A stretch of 64,000 nt of DNA, from contig NZ_JAIFXZ010000009.1 in the NCBI RefSeq assembly GCF_021033825.1, positions 62,001 to 126,000 on the forward strand. Direction: 5' to 3'. The notes beneath the pieces were generated by a model. It did not search any database, had not been told where the DNA came from, and was given only the letters and a program-made list of their open reading frames with translations. The translations under genes were made by a program, and so were the position numbers. This document shows positions 25,445 through 33,238 of the stretch, piece after piece. The stretch is from Dietzia aurantiaca. GTDB lineage: Bacteria; Actinomycetota; Actinomycetes; Mycobacteriales; Mycobacteriaceae. Every line of letters starts with the position of its first letter. Positions within the stretch are counted from its first letter, which is position 1.

Positions 25445-26917
25445 ATGACCACTTCACTCGACCGCGACGCCCTGCTGATCGGCACGCAGTGGCGACGGCC
25501 GGAGACCGACGCGATGATCGAGGTGATCAGCCCGCATTCGGAGGACGTGGTCGCCCGGGTGCCCGAGGGCTCTGTCGCGGACATCGATTCCGCGGTGATC
25601 GCCGCCCGCGAGGCCTTCGATCGCGGGCCGTGGCCGCGGATGGCCCCGGACGAGCGGATCGAGGTGGTGGCGCGACTGTCCGCGTTGTACGCCGCGCGGC
25701 TCGAGGAGATGGCGACCGTGATCTCCACGGAGATGGGCTCACCGATCTCCTTCAGCAACCTCGCCCAGGCGCCGGCCCCCTGGATGATGATCGAGGCGTT
25801 CACGAAGATCGCGCGCGAGTTCCCCTGGGAAGAGACCCGCGCCGGGGCACTCGGCGGCGAGGTGATGGTGCGCCGTGAGGCGGTCGGCGTGGTCGCGGCG
25901 ATCCCACCGTGGAACGTCCCCCAGTTCACGGTGCTGTCCAAGGTCATCCCGGCATTGCTCGCCGGCTGCACGATCGTGGTCAAGCCCGCACCCGAGACAC
26001 CGCTCGACAGCTATCTACTCGCCGGCCTGCTCATCGAGGCCGGCGTGCCCGAGGGGGTGGTGAGCATCGTCGCCGGTGGCCGCGAGGTGGGCGAGCACCT
26101 GGTGCGGCACCCCGGGGTCGACAAGGTCGCGTTCACCGGCTCGACCGAGGCGGGCCGGAAGATCGGCGCGATCTGCGGCGAGCAGCTCAAGAGGTGCTCA
26201 CTCGAGTTGGGCGGCAAGTCCGCGGCGATCGTTCTCGACGACGCCGACCTGACGACCGTCGTCGAGGGTATGAAGTTCCTGGGCGTGATGAACTCCGGCC
26301 AGGCGTGCGTGGCCCAGACCAGGGTGCTGGTCAGCCGGGAGCGCCATGACGAGGTCGCCGAGGCATTGGCAGAGGGCATCGGCTCGATGGTCGTGGGCGA
26401 CCCGCTGGACCCGGCCACCGAGATCGGCCCGATGGTCGCCCGACGGCAGCAGGAGCGGGTCAACTCCTACATCGAGATCGGCCGGCAGGAGGGGGCGCGG
26501 CTGCTCACCGGCGGAACCGGGCGGCCGGACGGATTGGAGAGCGGCTGGTACGTGCGGCCCACAGTGTTCGCGGGTGTCGACAACTCCATGCGTATCGCGC
26601 AGGAGGAGATCTTCGGTCCGGTCCTGTCGGTGATCGCCTACGACGACGTTGACGACGCCGTGCGCATCGCCAACGACTCCGACTACGGCCTCGCGGGCAC
26701 GGTGTGGACCGGTGACCGCGACGCCGGTCTGGGCGTGGCCCGCCGCGTGCGGACAGGCACCTACGGCGTCAACACATACACGATGGATTTCGCCGCCCCG
26801 TTCGGCGGATTCAAGGCCTCAGGCGTGGGCCGTGAGTTCGGCCCGGAGGGGCTCGCGCAGTACACCGAACTCAAGTCCGTCTACCTCGGAGAGCCCGTCC
26901 CGGGCGCCGGCAGCTGA
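25445..26917 (+). CDS. NAD(P)-dependent aldehyde dehydrogenase
   Basis: 490 residues, full-length ALDH. The general-base Glu lies in LELGGKSAAIVL, the catalytic Cys is Cys288 in NSGQACVAQTRV, and the coenzyme-binding FTGSTEAGRKIG is intact; EIFGPVLSVI and PFGGFKASGVGREFG close the family pattern. It converts an aldehyde to the carboxylate. AGGAGA sits a few bases ahead of the ATG. It stands between the alcohol dehydrogenase and an enoyl-CoA hydratase, and its palindromic operator shows co-regulation with the former. The natural aldehyde (aromatic, terpenoid or fatty) is not determined. Confidence 0.9.
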   Translation: MTTSLDRDALLIGTQWRRPETDAMIEVISPHSEDVVARVPEGSVADIDSAVIAAREAFDRGPWPRMAPDERIEVVARLSALYAARLEEMATVISTEMGSPISFSNLAQAPAPWMMIEAFTKIAREFPWEETRAGALGGEVMVRREAVGVVAAIPPWNVPQFTVLSKVIPALLAGCTIVVKPAPETPLDSYLLAGLLIEAGVPEGVVSIVAGGREVGEHLVRHPGVDKVAFTGSTEAGRKIGAICGEQLKRCSLELGGKSAAIVLDDADLTTVVEGMKFLGVMNSGQACVAQTRVLVSRERHDEVAEALAEGIGSMVVGDPLDPATEIGPMVARRQQERVNSYIEIGRQEGARLLTGGTGRPDGLESGWYVRPTVFAGVDNSMRIAQEEIFGPVLSVIAYDDVDDAVRIANDSDYGLAGTVWTGDRDAGLGVARRVRTGTYGVNTYTMDFAAPFGGFKASGVGREFGPEGLAQYTELKSVYLGEPVPGAGS

Positions 26918-26929
26918 GGAGCTCCCCAC

Positions 26930-27739
26930 GTGACCACGCACGCCGACATTCTCGAGGTGCACGACGCGGACCGTGTCCGCACGCTCACAATGAACCGTCC
27001 CGACGCGCTGAACGCCTTCAACGGCGCCCTTTATACGGAGCTGGCGCGTGCCCTCCACGCGGCTGACGAGGATCCGGACGTCGCCGTTGTCCTGCTGACC
27101 GGCCGCGGACGGGCGTTCAGCGCGGGCACCGACCTCGTCGAGATGGCCGAACTGGTCGCGGACGGCGGTGACAACCGGGCGAGCACCGAGGAGCACGGCT
27201 TCAATCTGTTGGTCGACGCGCTCATCGCGTTCGGCAAGCCCCTCGTCGCGGCGGTCAACGGGCTCGGCCTCGGCATCGGGGTGACGCTGCTCGGGTACGT
27301 CGACCTGGCGTTCGCGGCCGAGGGCGCCCGGTTCAAGTGCCCGTTCACCAGCCTCGGCGTGGCTCCCGAGGCCGCTTCGAGCTACCTGATCCCGCGGCTC
27401 GTCGGTCACCAGAACGCCGCCTGGGTGCTTTTGTCCTCGGAGTGGATCTCGGCCGAGGAGGCGCACGAGATGGGTCTGGTCTGGCGGCTGTGCGCACCGG
27501 AGGAGTTGATGGCCGAGGCCACCGCGCACGCCACCCGCCTGGCCGCGCTGCCGGTCTCGAGCCTGCGCGCGGTCAAGAAGGCGATGACCGAGCCGATCGC
27601 CCGTCAGGTCACCGAGGCGCGGCAGCGGGAGAACCGGTTGTTCGCGGAGTTGCTCGGTGGGCCCGCGAACTCGGAGGCGCTGGCGGCATTCGCCGAGGGG
27701 CGAAAGCCCGACTTCACCTCGCTGCCGGACGGCGCCTGA
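26930..27739 (+). CDS. Enoyl-CoA hydratase/isomerase family protein
   Basis: 269 residues, crotonase fold. The oxyanion-hole segments are AFSAGTDLVEM (~residues 63-73) and NGLGLGIGVTLLGYVDL; PEAASSYLIPRLVG carries the usual catalytic-Glu region. It hydrates or isomerises an enoyl-CoA during beta-oxidation. The GTG start follows GAGGAGCTC; only 12 bases separate it from the aldehyde dehydrogenase gene, so they share a transcript. No acyl-CoA ligase is present nearby to feed it, so the activating enzyme must be elsewhere. The exact substrate cannot be read from the sequence. Confidence 0.85.
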   Translation: MTTHADILEVHDADRVRTLTMNRPDALNAFNGALYTELARALHAADEDPDVAVVLLTGRGRAFSAGTDLVEMAELVADGGDNRASTEEHGFNLLVDALIAFGKPLVAAVNGLGLGIGVTLLGYVDLAFAAEGARFKCPFTSLGVAPEAASSYLIPRLVGHQNAAWVLLSSEWISAEEAHEMGLVWRLCAPEELMAEATAHATRLAALPVSSLRAVKKAMTEPIARQVTEARQRENRLFAELLGGPANSEALAAFAEGRKPDFTSLPDGA

Positions 27740-27785
27740 CCCGCCGGCGCGTCCCCGTGTGGCCCGGGTGGGCCAGGATGGCGGG

Positions 27786-28946
27786 GTGACCACCTCGCAC
27801 CCGCCCGCGCCCCGCCCGGTCGACGTGGTGGTGATCGGCGCTGGGCAGGCCGGGCTCTCGGCCGCCTACCACCTGAAGCGGCGGGACTTCGTATCGGTGG
27901 GCCGGGCGAGGTCGGGGGATCGTACCTTCGTGGTGTTGGACGCCGAGGACGGTCCCGGCGGCGCCTGGCGGCACCGGTGGGAATCACTCACCATGGCCAC
28001 AGTCAACGGAATCTTCGAACTGCCCGGGATGGCCGTCCCGGGCGTCGACCGCACCGCCCCGAGCCGCCGGGCACTGCCCGTCTACTTCGCCGACTACGAG
28101 AAGCACTTCGACCTGGATGTACGGCGGCCGGTCCGGGTCAGATCGGTACGGCGGGGCGGTGACGGGCCCGATGACGGGGCGGGGGAGCACCTCGTCGTCG
28201 TCGCGGAACACGGCTCGGACACCCACGCCGGCGCGGACCCGTCCCGCGGCTCCGGCGCCGAGCGTTGGGCGGCGGGGTACGTCATCAACGCCACCGGCAC
28301 CTGGTCCCGGCCGTTCTGGCCCCGTTACCCGGGCCAGGAGACGTTCCGCGGTCGCCAACTCCACGTCCACGACTACGTCGCCGCCGAGGAGTTCGCCGGG
28401 CAGCGGGTGGTGATCGTCGGCGCCGGCATCTCGGCCACGCAGCTGCTCGAGGAGATCTCGCTGGTCGCCGACACGTTCTGGGTGACCCGCCGCCCCATCG
28501 AGTGGGAGACCGGACCCGCGCCCGCGAATTTCTCGGCCGCGATCGACCGTGTCGCCGACCGGACCCGCCGGGGGCTGCCGCCGGAGAGCGTGATCAGCGT
28601 GACCGGCCAGTTCCGCGGCCCCTGGATCGAACGGGCCGAGGCGCGCGGCGTCCTGGTGCGTCACCCCATGTTCACCCGCATCGAGCCCGACGGCGTCCGG
28701 ATGCCCGACGGGCGGCTCGAGGAGGCGGGCGTCATCCTCTGGGCGACCGGGTTCCGGCCGGCGGTGGCGCACCTCGCGCCCCTCGGCCTGCGGACCACCG
28801 AGGGCGGGATCCGCGTGGACTCCGGGCGGGCGCTCGACGAGCCCAGGCTCTTCCTGATCGGCTACGGCCCGTCCCAGTCGACCGTGGGCGCCAACCGGGC
28901 GGGCCGTGACGCCGTACGCGCGATCGTCGCCGACACCCGCCCCTGA
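27786..28946 (+). CDS. Flavin-containing monooxygenase/FAD-dependent oxidoreductase
   Basis: 386 residues. An FAD-binding GAGQAGLSAAYHL comes at ~18-30, and an NAD(P)H-binding GAGISATQLL about 200 residues later. Between them FRGRQLHVHDY fits the FMO fingerprint F-x-G-x3-H-x3-Y rather than the Baeyer-Villiger form ending in W. ATGFRPAV near the C-terminus is the usual GxATG-type motif. It should hydroxylate or oxygenate a soft nucleophile or a substrate of the surrounding degradation pathway. The GTG start is 46 bases after the hydratase gene. A CAGGAT hexamer six bases upstream could be a weak leaderless -10. Confidence 0.82.
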   Translation: MTTSHPPAPRPVDVVVIGAGQAGLSAAYHLKRRDFVSVGRARSGDRTFVVLDAEDGPGGAWRHRWESLTMATVNGIFELPGMAVPGVDRTAPSRRALPVYFADYEKHFDLDVRRPVRVRSVRRGGDGPDDGAGEHLVVVAEHGSDTHAGADPSRGSGAERWAAGYVINATGTWSRPFWPRYPGQETFRGRQLHVHDYVAAEEFAGQRVVIVGAGISATQLLEEISLVADTFWVTRRPIEWETGPAPANFSAAIDRVADRTRRGLPPESVISVTGQFRGPWIERAEARGVLVRHPMFTRIEPDGVRMPDGRLEEAGVILWATGFRPAVAHLAPLGLRTTEGGIRVDSGRALDEPRLFLIGYGPSQSTVGANRAGRDAVRAIVADTRP

Positions 28947-28955
28947 CGCAGCAGA

Positions 28956-29001
28956 TCCGCTACCCGGCTGGGCGATGCGCTCCCCGATGGCGGGTAGCGG
29001 A
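28956..29001. terminator. Bidirectional hairpin between monooxygenase and acyl-CoA dehydrogenase genes
   Basis: Perfect 11-base arms TCCGCTACCCG / CGGGTAGCGGA around a GC-rich 24-base loop that can pair further; it sits in the tail-to-tail gap. Confidence 0.65.
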
Positions 29002-29041
29002 CCGTGCAGCCGGGCACCGGATCTGGCGGGCGAGGACGGGA

Positions 29042-30202
29042 TCAGAGAGTGCGCGAGATCAGTTCCTTCATGATCTCGTTCGTGCCGCCGTAGATCTTCT
29101 GCACGCGCGCCGAGGCGTACATGCGGGCGATCGGGTACTCGGTCATGAAGCCGTAGCCGCCGAAGACCTGCAGGCTGCGGTCGATGATCTCGCACTGCTT
29201 GTCGGTGCAGTAGTACTTGGCCATGGAGGCGGTGGCCGGGTCCAGCTCGCCCCGCAGGTGCAGGCCGATGCAGTGGTCGAGCAGCGTGCGGGCGGCCAGG
29301 GCCTCGGTCTTGCACTCGGCCAGCTCGAAGCGCAGGTTCTGGAACTTGAGGATCGGCTTGCCGAACGCCTCGCGTTCCTTGGCGTACTCGGTGGCCAGGC
29401 GGACCGCGGTCTCGGCGGCGGCCACGGCGGTCACGGCGATGATGAGGCGTTCCTGGCCCAGTTGCTGCATGAGCTGGATGAAGCCCTGGCTCTCGCCGGC
29501 CTCGCCGCCGAGGATGTCGCCGGCGGGCACGCGCATGTCGTTGAAGAACAGCTCCATCGTGTCCTGGTACTTCAGGCCGATCTTGTCGAGCTTGCGGCCG
29601 CGATCGAAGCCGGGCAGGTCGGCGGTCTCGGCGACCAGCAGTGACAGCCCCTGGGCGCCCTCGCCGCCGGTGCGGGCCACGATGATGACCAGGTCGGCGT
29701 GCATGCCGTTGGAGATGAAGGTCTTGGAACCGTTGACCACGAAGCTGTCACCGTCGCGGGTGGCGGTGGTTCGCAGCGCCTGCAGATCGGATCCGGCGCC
29801 CGGCTCGGTCATGGCGATCGCGCCGACCATCTCGCCGGTGGCGAGCTTGGGCAGCCAGCGCTGCTTCTGCTCCTCCGTGCCGTACTGGAGGATGTAGTGC
29901 GCCACGATCGTCGAGTGGACCGAGTTTCCCCAGCCGTCGTCCAGTGCGCGGGTCTGCTCCTCGGCGATGACGGCCTCGTGGGCGAAGGTGCCGCCGCCCC
30001 CGCCGTACTCCTCGGGGATCGAGATGCACAGCAGGCCCGCGTCGCCGGCCTTGTTCCAGAACTCGCGGTCCACGGCGCCCTGCTCAGCCCAGCGCTCGAG
30101 GTTGGGGACGGTCTCCTTCTCGAGGAATGCCCGGGTGTGGGCGCGCAGAGCGTCCAGGTCCTCGGTCATCCAGGGGGAGCGGAAGGGGGCGGGCTCGAAC
30201 AC
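29042..30202 (-). CDS. Acyl-CoA dehydrogenase
   Basis: 386 residues, complete acyl-CoA dehydrogenase fold. FAD/substrate contacts appear in AMTEPGAGSDLQALRT; the final domain has QVFGGYGFMTEYPIARMY and KIYGGTNEIMKELI, where the Glu of GGTNE is the likely catalytic base in this branch. It makes the 2,3-double bond of an acyl-CoA. The start giving MFEPAPFRSP is kept; an in-frame Met 12 residues later is also possible. It is divergent from a TetR regulator, with a long palindrome overlapping both -10 boxes, so it is almost certainly the regulator's target. Confidence 0.9.
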   Translation of the reverse strand: MFEPAPFRSPWMTEDLDALRAHTRAFLEKETVPNLERWAEQGAVDREFWNKAGDAGLLCISIPEEYGGGGGTFAHEAVIAEEQTRALDDGWGNSVHSTIVAHYILQYGTEEQKQRWLPKLATGEMVGAIAMTEPGAGSDLQALRTTATRDGDSFVVNGSKTFISNGMHADLVIIVARTGGEGAQGLSLLVAETADLPGFDRGRKLDKIGLKYQDTMELFFNDMRVPAGDILGGEAGESQGFIQLMQQLGQERLIIAVTAVAAAETAVRLATEYAKEREAFGKPILKFQNLRFELAECKTEALAARTLLDHCIGLHLRGELDPATASMAKYYCTDKQCEIIDRSLQVFGGYGFMTEYPIARMYASARVQKIYGGTNEIMKELISRTL

Positions 30203-30255
30203 GGGGCGACTCCAGAGTGGTGCGTATCGGGGCCGTTGCGGCCTTGACTTCCGCC

Positions 30256-30288
30256 ACTATACAACTGCATGGCATGCAAGTGTATGGT
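30256..30288. promoter_or_regulatory. Divergent promoters with TetR-type palindromic operator
   Basis: A near-perfect 27-bp palindrome (30259-30285) has arms ATACAactGCATG / CATGCaagTGTAT. The -10 for the acyl-CoA dehydrogenase gene (TATAGT on the minus strand, 30256-30261) overlaps its left end. The -10 for the regulator gene (TATGGT, 30283-30288) overlaps its right end. Confidence 0.65.
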
Positions 30289-30336
30289 CGGTCTTCGAGT
30301 GGCGCCGTCGGCGCCGGGGCACACAGGGGAGACGAG

Positions 30337-30960
30337 GTGGGGACAGTGGCCGGGGACGGAACCGAGCAGGCGGCTTCCTGGACGAGCGCCGCCGCCGGCG
30401 ATGCCACTGCGCGGTCGCGGATCCGCCGGGCCGCCCTGGAGCTGTACGCGGAGTACGGCGAGGACCGCGTCTCCATGCGTAGGGTCGCCGCGGAGGTCGG
30501 GGTGACGATCGGCCTCATCCAGCACCACTTCGGGACCAAGGACGGGCTACGACGGGCCGTGGACGAGGTGGTGGTGGAGAGCGTGGTCCAGACACTGGCG
30601 ACCGTCGACCACTCGGGGCCGGCCGCGGAGGTCGTGGCGGCCCGCGACGCGGCGGTCCGGGAGATGCTCGAGCGGAACCCCGTGATCGTGCAGTACCTCA
30701 ACCGGGCGCTCCTCGAACCGGGCGGACGCGGCGGACCGCTGCTCGAGGCGATCGTGGACCTCACCACCCGCGTGGTGGAGGGACTGCGCACCGAGGGCCT
30801 GGCGTCCACGCGCAGTTCGGACAAGGTGCAGGTCGTACGAACCCTCATGGGTCAGGTCGGGGAGTTGTTCCTCGAGCCGGTGGTCTCGGCCATCTGGGCG
30901 CATATCGACGGCGAACCGGCACTGCGGCCGACGATCCGGATCACCGTCGAGGGTGCGTGA
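30337..30960 (+). CDS. TetR-family transcriptional regulator
   Basis: 207 residues. An N-terminal helix-turn-helix (ARSRIRRAALELYAEYG, then VSMRRVAAEVGVTIGLIQHHFGTKDGL) is typical of TetR repressors. The C-terminal ligand-binding domain has no specific signature. It is divergent from an acyl-CoA dehydrogenase gene and faces a palindrome across both promoters, so it most likely represses both genes until an acyl-CoA or pathway intermediate binds. Two GTG starts three codons apart (30337, 30346) both have purine-rich upstream sequence; the first is used here. The N-terminal ~25 residues before the HTH are low-complexity. Confidence 0.85.
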   Translation: MGTVAGDGTEQAASWTSAAAGDATARSRIRRAALELYAEYGEDRVSMRRVAAEVGVTIGLIQHHFGTKDGLRRAVDEVVVESVVQTLATVDHSGPAAEVVAARDAAVREMLERNPVIVQYLNRALLEPGGRGGPLLEAIVDLTTRVVEGLRTEGLASTRSSDKVQVVRTLMGQVGELFLEPVVSAIWAHIDGEPALRPTIRITVEGA

Positions 30961-31092
30961 CACCAGCAGCGGTTGTCAGACGGAGGTAGCGGAACGGAGT
31001 GACGATGTGCGCTGTGCATACCGGCCGACCTGCCGCTACGCTGTCGGGAGCGTAGACCCCGCCATTTCGGCCGGGGTGGGAAGGACACGCTC

Positions 31093-31803
31093 ATGAGGTT
31101 CACCCGTCTGGCGCGGTTCGCCGCGGCGACCATGATGGCCGGCGCCACCGCCCTGGTCGCTCCTGCCGCGGCACAGGCTGCGGTCCCGGTTGGAGGCGGC
31201 ACGCCCGTCCTCGTCGGCGGAACGGCGGGCTGCACGATCACCGCCGCGGGGTTCGATTCCACCGGCGCGCCGGTCGCGTTCACCGCTGCCCACTGCAGTG
31301 ACCGTATCGATTCCCCGGTCATCCTCAAGGACAACGAGGGTGCCGGCGTGATCGGCACCATCGCCACCCGCAACGAGATCCTCGACTACTCGGTGATCCG
31401 CCTGAACCCGGGCACCGCCTTCCCGGTGCGACAGCAGGGCGTCACGGGCCGCGGGCCGGCGCCGCAGTTCGGCGACATCGTCTGCAAGGACGGTCTGTCG
31501 ACCGGGCACACCTGCGGCATCACGTGGCAGCGCGAGGGCGTTCGGTTCTGGAGCCAGGCGTGCGCCGGTTACGGCGATTCCGGCGGTCCCATCACCCGTG
31601 ACGGCCGTCTGGTGGGCCTGGTCTCCGGTGGCCACATGCCCCCGGCCGCCGGTGCGGTCGGAAGCGTCGGCCCGATCCTGCCGTCGTGCGTCCACCCCGC
31701 CCAGTCGCCGTTCTTCCTGCCTGCCCTCGGCTACTCGTTCGACGCGATCGTCGACGATGCCACGGCACGCGGCTGGCCCGGCCAGGGCTTCCAGATGGCC
31801 TGA
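31093..31803 (+). CDS. Secreted trypsin-like (S1) serine protease
   Basis: 236 residues. A signal peptide MRFTRLARFAAATMM..., with cleavage likely after AAAQA, shows export. The mature part is a small chymotrypsin fold with the full triad: His67 in FTAAHCSD, Asp98 in LDYSVI and Ser163 in GYGDSGGP. Cysteines near His67 and before Ser163 can form the usual disulfides. Substrate preference is not clear. It stands alone between the TetR gene and a strong terminator. TACGCT around 31036 is a possible -10. An extracellular role in nutrient release or surface turnover is an inference. Confidence 0.88.
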   Translation: MRFTRLARFAAATMMAGATALVAPAAAQAAVPVGGGTPVLVGGTAGCTITAAGFDSTGAPVAFTAAHCSDRIDSPVILKDNEGAGVIGTIATRNEILDYSVIRLNPGTAFPVRQQGVTGRGPAPQFGDIVCKDGLSTGHTCGITWQREGVRFWSQACAGYGDSGGPITRDGRLVGLVSGGHMPPAAGAVGSVGPILPSCVHPAQSPFFLPALGYSFDAIVDDATARGWPGQGFQMA

Positions 31804-31823
31804 CACGCCCGCGGATCCGCCAG

Positions 31824-31853
31824 GACCCGGCACCGGACTCACGGTGCCGGGTC
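31824..31853 (+). terminator. Terminator of the S1 protease gene
   Basis: Perfect 12-base arms GACCCGGCACCG / CGGTGCCGGGTC, six-base loop, followed by TTCGC. Confidence 0.85.
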
Positions 31854-31912
31854 TTCGCATGTGAGGCGCCTGCAGCGAGAGCCTTCACGTCGAACGCCGA
31901 ACGCCGAACGGG

Positions 31913-31949
31913 GAACGCCCCCACGGACTCGGGGTCCGTGGGGGCGTTC
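31913..31949 (-). terminator. Terminator of the fadE24-fadE23 operon
   Basis: Perfect 16-base arms GAACGCCCCCACGGAC / GTCCGTGGGGGCGTTC with a five-base loop, 34 bases past the fadE23-like stop. Three short CGAACGC repeats lie just outside it. Confidence 0.85.
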
Positions 31950-31983
31950 GGCGATCTGGATGCGGGCGGGCGCCCGCATCAAC

Positions 31984-33189
31984 TCACTTGAGCTCGGCGC
32001 TCGACAGGTCCAGGATGCGGCGCGCGATAACCAGCTGCTGGATCTGCTGCGTGCCCTCGAAGATGTCGAGGATCTTGGAGTCGCGCGACCACTTCTCCAG
32101 GAAGCTACGCTCGGAGTAGCCGTACGTGCCGGCCAACTCGACCGCGCCGAGGGTGACGGCGGAGCCGGTACGCCCGGCCTTGGCCTTACACATCGATGCC
32201 TCCTTGGTGTTGGGCATCTTGTTGTCCGCCATCCAGGCCGCGCGCAGCGTGAGGAGGTAGGACGCCTCCCAATCGGCCTCGAGCTCGAGGTACTTGGCCA
32301 CGGCGGCGGGCTGGCTGGTCGCGGGACGGTCGTAGTCGATCTCCAGCCCGGCCTCCTCGAGGAGCGTGCGGATCTCCTCGAGCGCGGCACGCGCCACGCC
32401 CACGGCCATCCCGGCAACGAGCGGACGGGTGTTGTCGAAGGTCTGCATGGCGCCGGCGAAGCCCTTGTCCACGCGGATCTCCGGATCGCCCAGGAGGTTC
32501 TCCTTGGGGACCCGGCAGTCGGTGAATGAGATCTGCGCGGTGTCGGAGGCGCGGATGCCGAGCTTGTGCTCGAGCCGGTCGACCGAGACGCCGGGGTGGT
32601 CCCGCGGCACGACGAACGACTTGATCGCGGCGCGGCCCTTGCTCTTGTCGAGGGTGGCCCACACGACGATGTGGTCGGCGCGTTCACCGGAGGTGACGAA
32701 GATCTTGGTGCCGTTGATGACGTACTCGTCGCCGTCGAGTCGGGCGGTGGCCGACACCGCGGCCGAGTCGGAGCCGAAGTCGGGCTCGGTGATGGCCATG
32801 GAGGCCCACACGCGGCCGAACTTCTCCATCTGCTCGTCATCGGCCACCGCGGCGATGGCCGAGTTGCCGAGCCCCTGGCGGGGGATCGACAGGGTCAGGC
32901 CCACGTCCCCCCAGCAGGTCTCGATGATGTTGAGCAGCGACTTCATATTGCCGCCGTTGGCCACACCCTCCCGCTTGGGGGCGCCGCCGGATCCCATGGT
33001 GGCGCCGGAGGCGGCCTGGCCGGCGTCCTCCATGGCCTCCATCATGGCCTTGAGGGTGTCCAGCTCGACGGGGTACTCGTGCTCGGCGAGGTCGTACTTG
33101 CGGGAGACGGGGCGGAAGATCTGTGTGGCCACCTGGCGGGCCTGGTTCGCGCCCGCCTGGAGCTTCTTGGGCAGTTCGAGGTTGATCAT
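31984..33189 (-). CDS. fadE23: Acyl-CoA dehydrogenase, FadE23-like
   Basis: 401 residues, the same length as mycobacterial FadE23. The fold is complete: AITEPDFGSDSAAVSATA for substrate/FAD contacts, LGIRASDTAQISFTDCRVP, and a C-terminal DIFEGTQQIQQLVIARRIL. In the last motif the position of the usual Glu of GGTNE is Gln (EGTQQ), so the catalytic base must come from elsewhere or activity is altered. It follows the FadE24-like gene by 49 bases on the same strand. Mycobacterial FadE23/FadE24 neighbour each other and an inositol-phosphatase-like gene exactly as here, suggesting they act as a heteromeric dehydrogenase (inference). Confidence 0.82.
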   Translation of the reverse strand: MINLELPKKLQAGANQARQVATQIFRPVSRKYDLAEHEYPVELDTLKAMMEAMEDAGQAASGATMGSGGAPKREGVANGGNMKSLLNIIETCWGDVGLTLSIPRQGLGNSAIAAVADDEQMEKFGRVWASMAITEPDFGSDSAAVSATARLDGDEYVINGTKIFVTSGERADHIVVWATLDKSKGRAAIKSFVVPRDHPGVSVDRLEHKLGIRASDTAQISFTDCRVPKENLLGDPEIRVDKGFAGAMQTFDNTRPLVAGMAVGVARAALEEIRTLLEEAGLEIDYDRPATSQPAAVAKYLELEADWEASYLLTLRAAWMADNKMPNTKEASMCKAKAGRTGSAVTLGAVELAGTYGYSERSFLEKWSRDSKILDIFEGTQQIQQLVIARRILDLSSAELK

Positions 33190-33238
33190 CGCGTGGAGTC
33201 CTTGGTCCGGGTCGGGTGGGTGGCGGGGCGATGGGTGG

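Noticed and set aside
28117-28962. Alternative frames inside the monooxygenase gene as separate small proteins
   Set aside because: They are out-of-frame translations with Arg/Pro excess and no start signals.
31861-31920. Short CGAACGC repeats as a CRISPR or iteron array
   Set aside because: Only three contiguous 7-base units next to a terminator; no spacers, no cas or replication genes.
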